DNA of 27,953 nt from JAAFIP01 sp043747295 (lineage in GTDB: Bacteria > Pseudomonadota > Gammaproteobacteria > Burkholderiales > Burkholderiaceae_C): positions 1 through 27,953 of the forward strand of contig JAYTPK010000096.1 in the NCBI GenBank assembly GCA_043747295.1, read 5' to 3'. Shown here in pieces: positions 1-7,695 of the stretch. Under the pieces are notes generated by a model that saw nothing but the letters and a program-made list of their open reading frames with translations, had not been told where the DNA came from and did no database searches. The position numbers and the translations under genes were made by a program. How positions within the stretch are numbered: position 1 is the stretch's first letter; the number at the start of each line of letters is the position of its first letter.

Positions 1-2
1 TG

Positions 3-350
3 CCGCAAGAGCGCACACAGCAAGACAGCCAGCGGGAAGATGGCGACTTTGCCGACCCACGCGAGCGACAGCACCTGCAGCGCGATGGTTTGCATTTGCA
101 GTCGCGCGCTTTAAGCGAAGGCCGTCGCAGTAACAACCGTGGCAACCAAGGCGGCGGCATGGGTGGTGGCGCACAGCCCGACCCCTTGCGCACCAGCATC
201 GACGTGATGGGTAATCGTCGCGGTGGCGGTGGTGGTGGTGGCAATCGCTCAGGTGGCGGTGGTGGCTACGGTGGTGGCGGTGGTGGTCGTGGTCGCTCTG
301 GCGGCGGCGGCGGTGGTAGTGGTGGTGGTGGTGGTGGTGGCGGCTACTAA
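3..350 (+). CDS. rhlE: C-terminal tail of a DEAD-box RNA helicase, RhlE-like (5' end outside window)
   Basis: The reading frame is open from base 3 and ends at TAA 348-350, so only the last 115 residues of the protein are present. The fragment is basic and hydrophilic at first, then carries the segment PDPLRTSIDVMG followed by a long run of glycines broken by Arg, Ser, Asn and Tyr. This layout (a PDPLRTS-type linker, then a Gly/Arg-rich RNA-binding tail) is what I know from Burkholderiales RhlE ATP-dependent RNA helicases, which act in RNA remodelling and ribosome maturation. No helicase motif lies inside the window, so the call rests on the tail alone. Another glycine-rich RNA-binding protein is possible. 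The GGT/GGC-rich stretch from about 220 to 346 is a low-complexity tract prone to length change. Confidence 0.6.
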   Translation, partial: PQERTQQDSQREDGDFADPRERQHLQRDGLHLQSRALSEGRRSNNRGNQGGGMGGGAQPDPLRTSIDVMGNRRGGGGGGGNRSGGGGGYGGGGGGRGRSGGGGGGSGGGGGGGGY

Positions 351-371
351 TCTGATCACGAAGGCAGATCG

Positions 372-1073
372 ATGGCACACACAACACCCTCACGCACAGC
401 ACTATTAGTTGGTGCTACAGGTTTAGTGGGCCGCGAAGTGCTGCAACTATTGCTAGCCGACCCGCGCTACAGCGCGGTGCACTGCATAGGTCGCCGTGCA
501 CCCGCGTTAACGCACGCCAAGCTGCATACCCATGTGCTGGATATACATAGCGCCGCAGACCTAAGCAAGCTACCTGCCTGCGACGATGTGTACATTGCTT
601 TAGGCACCACTATCAAAGTAGCTGGTAGTCAAGAGGCATTTAAAGCCCTTGATTTAGATGCTGTAGTGGCCATAGCCCAAACAAATATTACTCAAGCAGC
701 CATAAAAAATGTAGCAACTGCCTGCCGCTTAGGCGTAGTCAGTGCCATGGGGGCTGATGCAAAGTCAGGCGTTTTTTATAACCGCACCAAAGGCCAGATG
801 GAAGTTGCGGTCAGCGCATTGGGTTATGCCAGCGTGAGCATTGCGCGCCCCAGTATGTTGGCGGGTAACCGCCAAGCGCTTGCGCAAACCGCACGACCAG
901 GCGAACAAATTGGGCTAAAACTGATGGGCGCTGTGGATTTTTTAATTCCAGCCAACTACAAAGCTATTGAAGCTGCTGACGTAGCCAAAGCATTGCACAA
1001 CATGGTGTCGGCTGGCACCACTGGTGTACGCGTTGCATTGTCTGGCGAATTACACCAACTGGCCACAGCCTAA
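372..1073 (+). CDS. NAD(P)-binding Rossmann-fold oxidoreductase, HTATIP2/TIP30-like (atypical SDR)
   Basis: This 233-residue protein begins with a Rossmann nucleotide-binding motif GATGLVG at residues 14-20 and has the later motif YNRTKG, which fits the Tyr-x-x-x-Lys pair of short-chain dehydrogenases. Length and both motifs match the atypical SDR group that includes human TIP30/HTATIP2 and bacterial 'NAD-dependent epimerase/dehydratase' or 'nucleoside-diphosphate-sugar epimerase' annotations. The substrate is unknown and nothing here reveals it. The start has an AAGG-type ribosome site about 8 bases upstream. It lies 21 bp after the helicase-tail stop on the same strand, so it may be read through from that gene. 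Confidence 0.8.
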   Translation: MAHTTPSRTALLVGATGLVGREVLQLLLADPRYSAVHCIGRRAPALTHAKLHTHVLDIHSAADLSKLPACDDVYIALGTTIKVAGSQEAFKALDLDAVVAIAQTNITQAAIKNVATACRLGVVSAMGADAKSGVFYNRTKGQMEVAVSALGYASVSIARPSMLAGNRQALAQTARPGEQIGLKLMGAVDFLIPANYKAIEAADVAKALHNMVSAGTTGVRVALSGELHQLATA

Positions 1074-1104
1074 AACTCAACTGTTGGCTAAGGTGATAAG
1101 CTGT

Positions 1105-1121
1105 CTCCTGAACATCAGGAG
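1105..1121 (+). promoter_or_regulatory. Perfect hairpin covering the Shine-Dalgarno of the next gene
   Basis: CTCCTGA (1105-1111) and TCAGGAG (1115-1121) are perfect 7-bp complements around a 3-base loop. The right arm contains the ribosome site AGGAG, five bases before the ATG at 1127. In mRNA the left arm would act as an anti-Shine-Dalgarno and mask the site. Whether this regulates translation is inference. Confidence 0.6.
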
Positions 1122-1126
1122 CCGCC

Positions 1127-2188
1127 ATGTCTTCACCTACCTATCAACAAGCACCCAATAACGTCACTACCCTGGTAGCAGCAACAGCCAATGTGCTGAA
1201 TTTGGCCAATCCTGGCCGCATGTTCTATGCTAACCAAGACGTATATAGCCAGCGTGATTTTGAACGAAAAATCAACTGGCTAGGCGGGCGCATAGCCGCG
1301 CTCAACGCCGATATTTTAACGGTGCAAGAAGTGTGGGACGATGCAGCTTTGAAAGCTGCGGTCAATCAAAGTGGTCTGCACTATAGCAGCGTGATCGTGC
1401 CCGGTGCAGAAAATAACGAGACTAACAATGGCGAAGGTAAAACAGCACCGTCAAGCGGAGCTGTGAACACCCCGCGCGTTGGCATCATCACGCGCCTAGA
1501 CGTGGACAGCGTTCAGTCGATAGCGCAGTTTCCAGACAACACACGTGTGCAAGTGCCCGAGCTGGGCGAGTACGCCAAGTTTGAACGCCCACCCTTGCTG
1601 GCCAAGCTGCGCATGAAGCACGGCCAAACCATCCATGTGCTGACCGCGCACCTTAAAAGCAAACGCCCCAAGTTTTTGCAAGACGCGCTGGGTCAAATCA
1701 CCGAAGACCGTGAAGACCCAAAAATTCAAGTCCGCGCCACACTGCGCAGCCTGATCATTCGCGGTGCAGAGGCCGCTGCCATGCGCGCCGTGGTGGTGGA
1801 TGTGCTGCAGCGCACGCACGAACCACTGATTGTCATGGGCGACTTTAACGACGGACCGCACAGCGTCACCACCCAAATGATTGCGGCCACCAACGAGGTA
1901 GCCTACGACAAAGGCGCACGCGACACCGCACTGTTTAACGCCTACGAAGTGCAAGGCGAGATGGCGCTGAAAAAAGACGTAGCCTACAGCCACGTGCACC
2001 AAGGTTTTCCCGAGGTGCTGGACCAGATTTTGGTGAGTGAAGAATTTTTGCACAACAGCCGTTTCAGCATTGGCGATGTGCGCCGCGTTGACTACTTTAA
2101 TGACCATTTACAAGAAGGCAAAGACCGATCACGCTCTGACCATGGGTTTGTTCGTGCGGTGATACGGGTGCGGTTACCGCAGGCGTAG
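1127..2188 (+). CDS. Endonuclease/exonuclease/phosphatase-family metal-dependent hydrolase
   Basis: The 353-residue product carries the full set of EEP-fold motifs: Asn22 in ATANVLN, Glu68 in TVQEVWD, His175 in LTAHLKS, Asp239 and Asn241 in GDFND, and Asp338-His339 in the C-terminal SDHGF. These are the metal-binding and catalytic residues of the DNase I / exonuclease III / sphingomyelinase fold, so it should be active on a phosphodiester or phosphomonoester. The substrate cannot be told from sequence; DNA, RNA and phospholipid headgroups all remain possible. I see no signal peptide, so it is probably cytoplasmic. The start at 1127 is fixed by a strong CAGGAG site, which itself lies inside a hairpin. 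Downstream is a 611-bp repeat-rich gap. Confidence 0.85.
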   Translation: MSSPTYQQAPNNVTTLVAATANVLNLANPGRMFYANQDVYSQRDFERKINWLGGRIAALNADILTVQEVWDDAALKAAVNQSGLHYSSVIVPGAENNETNNGEGKTAPSSGAVNTPRVGIITRLDVDSVQSIAQFPDNTRVQVPELGEYAKFERPPLLAKLRMKHGQTIHVLTAHLKSKRPKFLQDALGQITEDREDPKIQVRATLRSLIIRGAEAAAMRAVVVDVLQRTHEPLIVMGDFNDGPHSVTTQMIAATNEVAYDKGARDTALFNAYEVQGEMALKKDVAYSHVHQGFPEVLDQILVSEEFLHNSRFSIGDVRRVDYFNDHLQEGKDRSRSDHGFVRAVIRVRLPQA

Positions 2189-2254
2189 GTTGCTGTGTTA
2201 CAGCAGACTGGTTACGCAGTTGGTCAGACTGCACTTGTTTGAGCTTTGGTACTG

Positions 2255-2361
2255 CCCCGGTGCTTGGGTAGTAAGTAGCTCCGCGACTGTCCCCCGTGCT
2301 GGCCTAGGGCCAGCAACTCCTCCTTGATGTCGCTGCGCTACTTACTACCCAAGCACCGGGG
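2255..2361 (+). repeat. Nested hairpin element, copy 1 (24-bp perfect outer arms)
   Basis: Outer arms 2255-2278 and 2338-2361 are perfect reverse complements (24 of 24). Between them lies a core with CGCGACTGTCCCCCG on the left, an inner perfect hairpin GCTGGCC-TAG-GGCCAGC (2298-2314), and CTCCTCCTTGATGTCGCTGCG on the right. The same core recurs in copies 2 and 3 with different outer arms. It starts 66 bp after the stop of the upstream hydrolase gene, in the same orientation. Confidence 0.9.
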
Positions 2362-2409
2362 TCGCAAAGATGGTGAGCGCACTGCGTCTGAATATCCAGC
2401 ACCTCGCTA

Positions 2410-2514
2410 GATCAGGCCGGTGGTGTGCTCAGCGAAGCGGCATCAAGGGGGAGTAGTCGGCCTTAGGCCGACACGGAGGACAGCCGCGCAGCTGTGCACA
2501 CCGCCGGCCTGATC
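2410..2514 (-). repeat. Nested hairpin element, copy 2 (inverted relative to copy 1)
   Basis: Outer arms 2410-2428 and 2496-2514 match as reverse complements in 18 of 19 positions; the mismatch would be a G-U type pair in one RNA strand. Read on the minus strand the core has CGCGGCTGTCCTCCG, an inner perfect hairpin GTCGGCC-TTA-GGCCGAC (2456-2472), and CTCCCCCTTGATGCCGCTTC. It lies 48 bp after copy 1 in opposite orientation, an arrangement like paired REP units (BIMEs). Confidence 0.88.
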
Positions 2515-2529
2515 CCGCGAAGCTGTAAA

Positions 2530-2590
2530 CGCTATGTATTTAGTAGCTATCTAAGCAGTAAATACTTGGACTACAGGCCTATTTATTCAC
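2530..2590 (+). repeat. Dispersed AT-rich intergenic repeat, copy A
   Basis: The shared core AATACTTGGACTAC is at 2561-2574, preceded by a TAGCTAT-containing stretch and followed by AGGCCTATTTATT. Four other copies occur in the window (B at 7664-7677, C at 8546-8559 reversed, D at 14961-14974, E at 25011-25024). The right end of this copy is interrupted by the MITE-like element. Confidence 0.8.
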
Positions 2591-2788
2591 TACTGTCCGG
2601 TAAATTCTAGATTAGAGTCGAAATCGATTGACAACTCATATGCTGCCTATAGAACCATCAGCTGATTTTGGCATTAAACGAAATCGCGTTTCTGAGTCGT
2701 CGGAATCGCGAAGGCCGCTAAAAGCTAAGCTGGATAAGGGTTTGCAGCGAACCGATATGAAATTTACCGGACAGTAGTGCTATTTATT
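2579..2788. mobile_element. MITE-like non-autonomous element with 19-bp terminal inverted repeats and 9-bp target duplication
   Basis: The element itself is 2588-2779 (192 bp). Its ends, CACTACTGTCCGGTAAATT (2588-2606) and AATTTACCGGACAGTAGTG (2761-2779), are perfect reverse complements. The 9-bp sequence CTATTTATT flanks it on both sides (2579-2587 and 2780-2788), as expected for a target-site duplication. The interior is too short for a transposase. It does hold a 45-codon open frame, 2640-2777 (+), whose TAG stop lies in the right inverted repeat; the product is basic and I do not recognise it, so it may be a remnant of a parent transposase tail or chance. The element sits within copy A of the dispersed AT-rich repeat. 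I cannot assign an IS family with confidence. Confidence 0.88.
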
Positions 2789-2799
2789 AGAAAATTTAA

Positions 2800-4275
2800 C
2801 TATTCAGAAACATCTGAAGGTTTTTTACCTGATTTCATCAGCGCCCACGCCATTAAGCCCAAGGCCACTACGCCTGCTAGCAGTACACCCCACAGCACCA
2901 AGCTGCGGGTCGGCGGCGCGTTACTGGTGGCTTGGGCCACAGCGGCGGGCCCTGCAGCTACCGCAGCGGTACTGATGTCAGCACGAGCAGCGGGCAAGGC
3001 GTTTTCTTGACCGCTTTGGTAGCCGGGCATTAGGCTGACCAAAGGCAAATAGGCACTCACCGCGTCAGCCAAACCTACGGCCAAGCTAAAGGGTGCATTG
3101 CCGCTGGCTAAAAAGACTATTTGGGTTGGCTCAAATTGCGCTGACACGTCTGGCAGCGCGGCAAAGCCTGCAGTTTTTTTGTCGGCTTCAATTTTTATTT
3201 CGCGGTAGGCCACATTGCCCAGCTCTACCGCTGCGTTGCTTTGCTCTTTGCCATTGCTGGTTAAGTTGTACAACACTGTGCTGCCAATCGGTGCCCAAGC
3301 TTGGTTGCGGTCATTGCGGCCCAGCACGCGCACAGGTATCAGCACATTGTTGCCTTGCGGTTTGATTTTGAGCGCGGCAATGGGTGTGACAAAGGGCAGC
3401 GCAAAGCTCAGCTCATGCGCTTGGGTAAGCGCGGGCAGTGCTATGGCGGCGCTGACGCGCGGGTTGCTGCTGGTGCTTTGCGATGTGGTTAGCGTGGCGC
3501 CCCGCACCACTACGCTGGTGGCTGTGTCGGTGCTGCCTTGCCAGGTAATGCGCAGGTACTGGTCTTTCAGATCGCTAAACGCTAGCTGCATGCGCTGGGT
3601 GCCTAGCTTGCTGGTTTTATCGTTAGTGGTAGCGTCAGCTGCATCCGCAGCGCGGTACAGCACTGTGTCGGCCAGGCTGCGCCAGCTTTTTAAGTCTTTG
3701 CTGGCTTGCACATCAAACGTGATGGGCTGGCCCACAGGCAAATCAGCATCTAGCATGATGGCCACTACGGGCGCAGTGACCGTACGCGCGTCTAGCAAAA
3801 CGCCCACAATGCTTTTAGCCTTGGCAGATGCTGGTGCACTGGCGGTGTCGATTTGCACCACACGCTTGCCTTGCTGCTCTTCAATGCGCAGCTGCAAGCC
3901 CTCTATGGCCATGGTGCCGCTAGAGGCCAAAATAGGATAGGCGGGCAAGGTCACTTGCTGATTTTGCGTTTGGGTTTGCGCAGCCACTGCTGCCAAAGCC
4001 ATGGGCACACTTTGACCTTGTGCGTTAAAAATACGCACATCGCTGTAGCTTGCGCTTTGCAGGCGCACTAAGGCTTGCGCAGGCAGCACCAAACGCTGCA
4101 GTGGTGCATCACTACTGAGCGCCAAAGGTGCGCGCAGGGCGTACGCTGCAGCACTGTTAGCGTCAGGTGCAGCCCAAGCGCTGGCTGCGGTGAAGGCCAC
4201 GGCCAAGCTACCTGCTAGCAGCCAGGTTTTGCGCGCTACAGACGTACGCAGGGGAATAGAAAAGTTCATGTTCAT
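2800..4275 (-). CDS. DUF3999-family membrane-anchored protein
   Basis: The 491-residue product starts with a basic stretch and a hydrophobic segment ending in Ala-x-Ala (about residues 15-36), a good Sec signal peptide. A long exported region follows, rich in Ala, Gln, Thr and Ser. Near the C-terminus there is one membrane segment (about 460-480) and a short basic cytoplasmic tail. This outline, together with translational coupling to a DUF2339 gene, fits the DUF3999 family, whose function is not known. Its ATG overlaps the TGA of the upstream gene by four bases (ATGA at 4272-4275). A second in-frame ATG lies two codons later. The TAG stop is 12 bp from the MITE's flanking duplication. Confidence 0.8.
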   Translation of the reverse strand: MNMNFSIPLRTSVARKTWLLAGSLAVAFTAASAWAAPDANSAAAYALRAPLALSSDAPLQRLVLPAQALVRLQSASYSDVRIFNAQGQSVPMALAAVAAQTQTQNQQVTLPAYPILASSGTMAIEGLQLRIEEQQGKRVVQIDTASAPASAKAKSIVGVLLDARTVTAPVVAIMLDADLPVGQPITFDVQASKDLKSWRSLADTVLYRAADAADATTNDKTSKLGTQRMQLAFSDLKDQYLRITWQGSTDTATSVVVRGATLTTSQSTSSNPRVSAAIALPALTQAHELSFALPFVTPIAALKIKPQGNNVLIPVRVLGRNDRNQAWAPIGSTVLYNLTSNGKEQSNAAVELGNVAYREIKIEADKKTAGFAALPDVSAQFEPTQIVFLASGNAPFSLAVGLADAVSAYLPLVSLMPGYQSGQENALPAARADISTAAVAAGPAAVAQATSNAPPTRSLVLWGVLLAGVVALGLMAWALMKSGKKPSDVSE

Positions 4276-7200
4276 GCCTTGTTAGCTGGTGTTGGGTTAG
4301 CAGTTTGTGCGGCGAGAATATTTGCCGCTCTAGGATCTACATCGGGTGCAATGGCCGCCGCTGTTTTAGGCGGCAGCGGTGCAAAATAGCCCACTACCAA
4401 CATCAGCGTACCTACTGCGATAAAAGCGATGATGCGCTCAGCCCCACCAGCGTTGGACAGGTCAATCAGCAAAAGCTTAACCACCACCACGCCTAGCAGG
4501 CCCGCGCCTACTAGCCACAATGGGCGCAGTTTGCGCCGTCCAGCCACCACCATTAACGTGAGCGCTAGCAGCGTCCACAAAATAGCGTACCCGGTTTGCA
4601 CCACAAAGCTGTTAAACAGTGACGACACATTCCAGTTGACACCAAAAAAGTGGTGCGCCACACGCAGCCACACGGTGTTGATGGCAATAAACGCCAAGGC
4701 CGCCAGCGCCGTCCACGCACGCTTGCTGCCCAGCGCAGCCGCGCCTGCAGGCAGGGGCACGGCGCTGGTGACCGCGCGCCGCCAAAACACCAAGGCACCC
4801 AGCGCTAGAGCAATGGTTAAATCTGTGGGGTTAAGCAGCGGAATGTAAGTCAGTGGCTCAGTGCGGCCAGCAGACGACACTGACACCACAAAAGCCCCTG
4901 CAAACACCAGCACCGCCAGCGGAATAGCCGCCACCCAATAGTAGGCTGCAGCATGTGGGTTAAGCGGCCAACTAAACTGCGCTGCGGCCGATTTTTGGTT
5001 AGCCTTGCCGGCCCACAGCGACAGCGCCATCAGCACACCAATGCCGCTGATTAGCACCACCACGCTGGCCCACGCAGTGCGCCACAAGTCGCCTTGGCCA
5101 ATAAAGAACCACAACACATCGGCCAGTAGCACCGTGACAAGCCACACACCGCCTACATGCATAACATGGTTAATTTGGCTTGCGACACTGCTTAGGCTGT
5201 CAATGGGCGCTGCGCCAGCGGGTCGGTTTGCAGCTTGCGAGCGATCATTTATGCGCAGCATCCAGTAATGCAAGGCCAGCGCTATGGGCCACACCATCCA
5301 TCCTGGCGTATGCAGCACGCGGCTGCCGATATCCCATAGCGAGATTAAAGTCACCAACATCATTGCCAGCGACGCATGGCTGGGCCATGTGGCCACGGCC
5401 CAGTTTTTAGCGATGCCAAAGTATTGCGAGGCACGCATGCTCAGCAGCACTGCCAGCATGCCCAGCAGTGCTTGGGTGCTTTGCGCAAACACGGGCAGGT
5501 ACGACACCGCCATCTCTGTAGCGGGCCTACTGCGGCTGATCTCTAGCAGCAGCGCGGCGCACCACCATACAAAGCCATACAAATACAGCGGCTTGGACAA
5601 CTGGCCTTCCACTACCGCGTAGGCCTTAGCCCAACTTGAACCGCTGTGCGCTAAGCTTTGGCGCAGCCACCACGCTATCAGCAAAGCAGGCACTGCAATT
5701 AACATGGCCCCCATGAAGGCAGGGTTAAGCAGTGGCAACGCCGAGATATTGCTGCCCACGCCATTGATAAACGCCACCGCTGCCACTGCCTGCAGCAGCA
5801 GGCCAAAGGCGCGCGGCATCCAGCGCGCTTGGCGCATGCCCACCCAAAACGCAGCAGCGCCTTCTAGCGCCCACACGGCCGATGTCCACTGCGCATCTAG
5901 CGCCAGCGGCACAGCCAGCGTGGCAAAGCCCACGCCTAGCGCAATAAAACATTCGATCAGCAAACGGTAGCCGCTTTTTACACTTTGATCGCGACGCGAC
6001 AGCAGCGTAGCCAGCAGCAGGTACACCGCGCCAAAACCTAAAGCAGAAAACGCCGTACCCAGCTCAAACTGGCGTGTCAACCCCGCCTGCAAACCAAACG
6101 CAATCAGCGGCGTGCCAAACACCAAAGTACTGTCCACCGCGTTACCCAACTGCGTGGGCGTGTTACGCGCGTAAAGAATAGCTGTCGCGATGTAGATGAG
6201 TGCAAAGCCAATTAAAAATGGCTGCGTGCTGGCATATTGCTCGGTTGCAAATTTGAGCGCACCCCACGCCGTGGCCACGCCAAACGTAGCCAAAAAACCC
6301 AACACATTCAAGATGCGCCATGAACGCTTGTGTGCAATGTACAAAATAGCCAAGTTCAACACCATGTAGTAGCTAAACAGCCCCACATGGCTACCTTGCC
6401 CAGTCGATAGCAAGATAGGCACCGCAAAACCGCCTGCAAACGCGGCCACCGCCAGCGCACGCGAGTTTTGCATCAGCGCCAATGCACAGCTTAAAGCGCA
6501 CACCACGATCATGAAGCCAAAGGCTAGCAGCGCAGGCAACATGTCGTACAGCTTGAACGCGGCAAACACCGTCAGGTACATCACCGCCACGCCCGCGCCT
6601 TGCAGCGCCAGTGCAAAGCCAGGTTTATCAACACGCTTTTTAAAGCCAATGGCCAGCAGGGCGATACCCACCGCGCCAATCACGGCTAAGCGCAGCTCGG
6701 GCGGCAGTAATCCCGCAGCCGCTGCGTAGCGCGCTAAAAACGACAGACCAATAAACAAAATCACCAAGCCTACGCGCACAATGGTGTTGCCGCCCATAAA
6801 CCAGTTTTGCACTGCCTTCAAACCCAGCTCAATAGCATTAGGCTGCGCCAAAGCCACGGGTGCTTTGGTCTTGATGGTGGCTGCACCGGTGATGGTGGGC
6901 TTGGCGGTGCTAGCGGCCAGCGATGCATCAGCACGGCTAAGCTCGTCTTTCCAAAACTCTTGGTCGTCTAACGCCTCTGCGGCCTGCGCTGCACTAGGCT
7001 GCACGGCCGATGCGGCACGCTCAGCTTGGTTACGGGCAACGGCGGCAGCGGCAGCCGCCAAGTTGTCACCCGCAGATGTACTGGCTGCAACAGGAACCCC
7101 CGCCACAGCGCCATCGGACGCTGTACTGGTACCTGTATTCACAGGCTGTACCTTGCCCACCGGTGCGGCCTTAGCCAACAAAACACGCAAATCTTCTTGC

Positions 7201-7349
7201 TGCTGCGCAACTTGCTTTTTAATCGCAAATCGCAGGGTCACGCCAGCCAACATGCCTAAAAAACCACCTATCCAAGTGGAGTAATCACCGTAACCTGGCC
7301 AAAACGAGCCTAGCGCTGCGCCCCAAAAAATGCCCCAAATGATCAACAT
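4272..7349 (-). CDS. DUF2339-family large polytopic membrane protein
   Basis: This 1025-residue protein has an N-terminal membrane hairpin (about residues 1-45), then an Ala-rich soluble linker of roughly 130 residues with a short heptad-like KKQVAQQQEDL segment. After that come more than twenty hydrophobic helices that run almost to the C-terminus. That architecture and the adjacent DUF3999 gene identify the DUF2339 family, predicted inner-membrane proteins with no established biochemical role. The two genes share a four-base stop/start overlap, so they are almost certainly co-translated and probably form one envelope complex (inference). High Ala/Leu content explains the many open frames on the opposite strand. 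I found no convincing promoter in the 330 bp upstream. Confidence 0.85.
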   Translation of the reverse strand: MLIIWGIFWGAALGSFWPGYGDYSTWIGGFLGMLAGVTLRFAIKKQVAQQQEDLRVLLAKAAPVGKVQPVNTGTSTASDGAVAGVPVAASTSAGDNLAAAAAAVARNQAERAASAVQPSAAQAAEALDDQEFWKDELSRADASLAASTAKPTITGAATIKTKAPVALAQPNAIELGLKAVQNWFMGGNTIVRVGLVILFIGLSFLARYAAAAGLLPPELRLAVIGAVGIALLAIGFKKRVDKPGFALALQGAGVAVMYLTVFAAFKLYDMLPALLAFGFMIVVCALSCALALMQNSRALAVAAFAGGFAVPILLSTGQGSHVGLFSYYMVLNLAILYIAHKRSWRILNVLGFLATFGVATAWGALKFATEQYASTQPFLIGFALIYIATAILYARNTPTQLGNAVDSTLVFGTPLIAFGLQAGLTRQFELGTAFSALGFGAVYLLLATLLSRRDQSVKSGYRLLIECFIALGVGFATLAVPLALDAQWTSAVWALEGAAAFWVGMRQARWMPRAFGLLLQAVAAVAFINGVGSNISALPLLNPAFMGAMLIAVPALLIAWWLRQSLAHSGSSWAKAYAVVEGQLSKPLYLYGFVWWCAALLLEISRSRPATEMAVSYLPVFAQSTQALLGMLAVLLSMRASQYFGIAKNWAVATWPSHASLAMMLVTLISLWDIGSRVLHTPGWMVWPIALALHYWMLRINDRSQAANRPAGAAPIDSLSSVASQINHVMHVGGVWLVTVLLADVLWFFIGQGDLWRTAWASVVVLISGIGVLMALSLWAGKANQKSAAAQFSWPLNPHAAAYYWVAAIPLAVLVFAGAFVVSVSSAGRTEPLTYIPLLNPTDLTIALALGALVFWRRAVTSAVPLPAGAAALGSKRAWTALAALAFIAINTVWLRVAHHFFGVNWNVSSLFNSFVVQTGYAILWTLLALTLMVVAGRRKLRPLWLVGAGLLGVVVVKLLLIDLSNAGGAERIIAFIAVGTLMLVVGYFAPLPPKTAAAIAPDVDPRAANILAAQTANPTPANKA

Positions 7350-7681
7350 GTCGCACCCCGCTGTGTTTTGTTAGATGAAGTTACGCTTGTACACGTCCTG
7401 CCACAGCTGATATTACCTGAGTCAAACCTTGGACCGAACCCCTCGTCAACTAGTTGTACGTCTCCTACATGCCTACTTGTTCACACTTATGCGTTTGATA
7501 TGTTTGCTCTGTCATCTATTCTGTGATTTTTTCTTTGTACTGGGACGCGATATGTCCCGCCGCCCGTCCAAGATAAACAACGAAGAAATGCATTGCCAAG
7601 GGGGAGCTAAACAAAAGCCAGATAAACCGAGACGCTACTAAAATAATAGCTGTCTGATTAATGAATACTTGGACTACAAGG
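7350..7681. other. 332-bp intergenic region with two dispersed repeats
   Basis: This gap between the DUF2339 start and the TatD stop carries no gene I can support. It holds a copy of a second dispersed repeat (about 7525-7612, sharing 20 identical bases with 15559-15578) and most of copy B of the AT-rich repeat. The bases next to the DUF2339 start should contain its promoter, but no clear -35/-10 pair stands out. Confidence 0.6.
7525..7612 (+). repeat. Second dispersed repeat, intact copy
   Basis: GCGATATGTCCCGCCGCCCG (7547-7566) is identical to 15559-15578. Similarity continues rightward through an AACAACGA stretch and ATGCATTGC plus a G-run (compare 15590-15617). On the left, TTTGTACTGG with its T-run resembles 15023-15041. 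In this copy the two parts are contiguous; in the other they lie about 510 bp apart. Confidence 0.65.
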
Positions 7682-7695
7682 CTAATTGATAGATA
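7640..7695 (+). repeat. Dispersed AT-rich intergenic repeat, copy B
   Basis: Contains AATAGCTG and the core AATACTTGGACTAC (7664-7677), followed by AAGGCTAATT. The TAG stop of the convergent TatD-family gene (7682-7684 on the minus strand) falls inside the right end of this repeat, so the repeat appears to supply the terminal codons of that gene. Confidence 0.8.

Noticed and set aside
223..408. Val/Ala-rich open frame over the glycine tract
   Set aside because: It is the shifted reading of the (GGT/GGC)n tract; the helicase-tail frame is open from the window edge and makes sense.
1496..2107. Long 203-codon frame on the minus strand inside the EEP hydrolase gene
   Set aside because: It is antisense to a gene with all catalytic motifs intact, and its translation shows no recognisable domain.
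2628..2653. TTGACA followed by TATAGA inside the MITE as an outward promoter
   Set aside because: The spacing is only 14 bp, too short for a credible sigma-70 promoter.
2803..2826. TTCAGA-AACA-TCTGAA followed by GGTTTTTT as a plus-strand terminator
   Set aside because: The stem has only six weak pairs and lies inside the DUF3999 coding end; possible but not strong enough to list.
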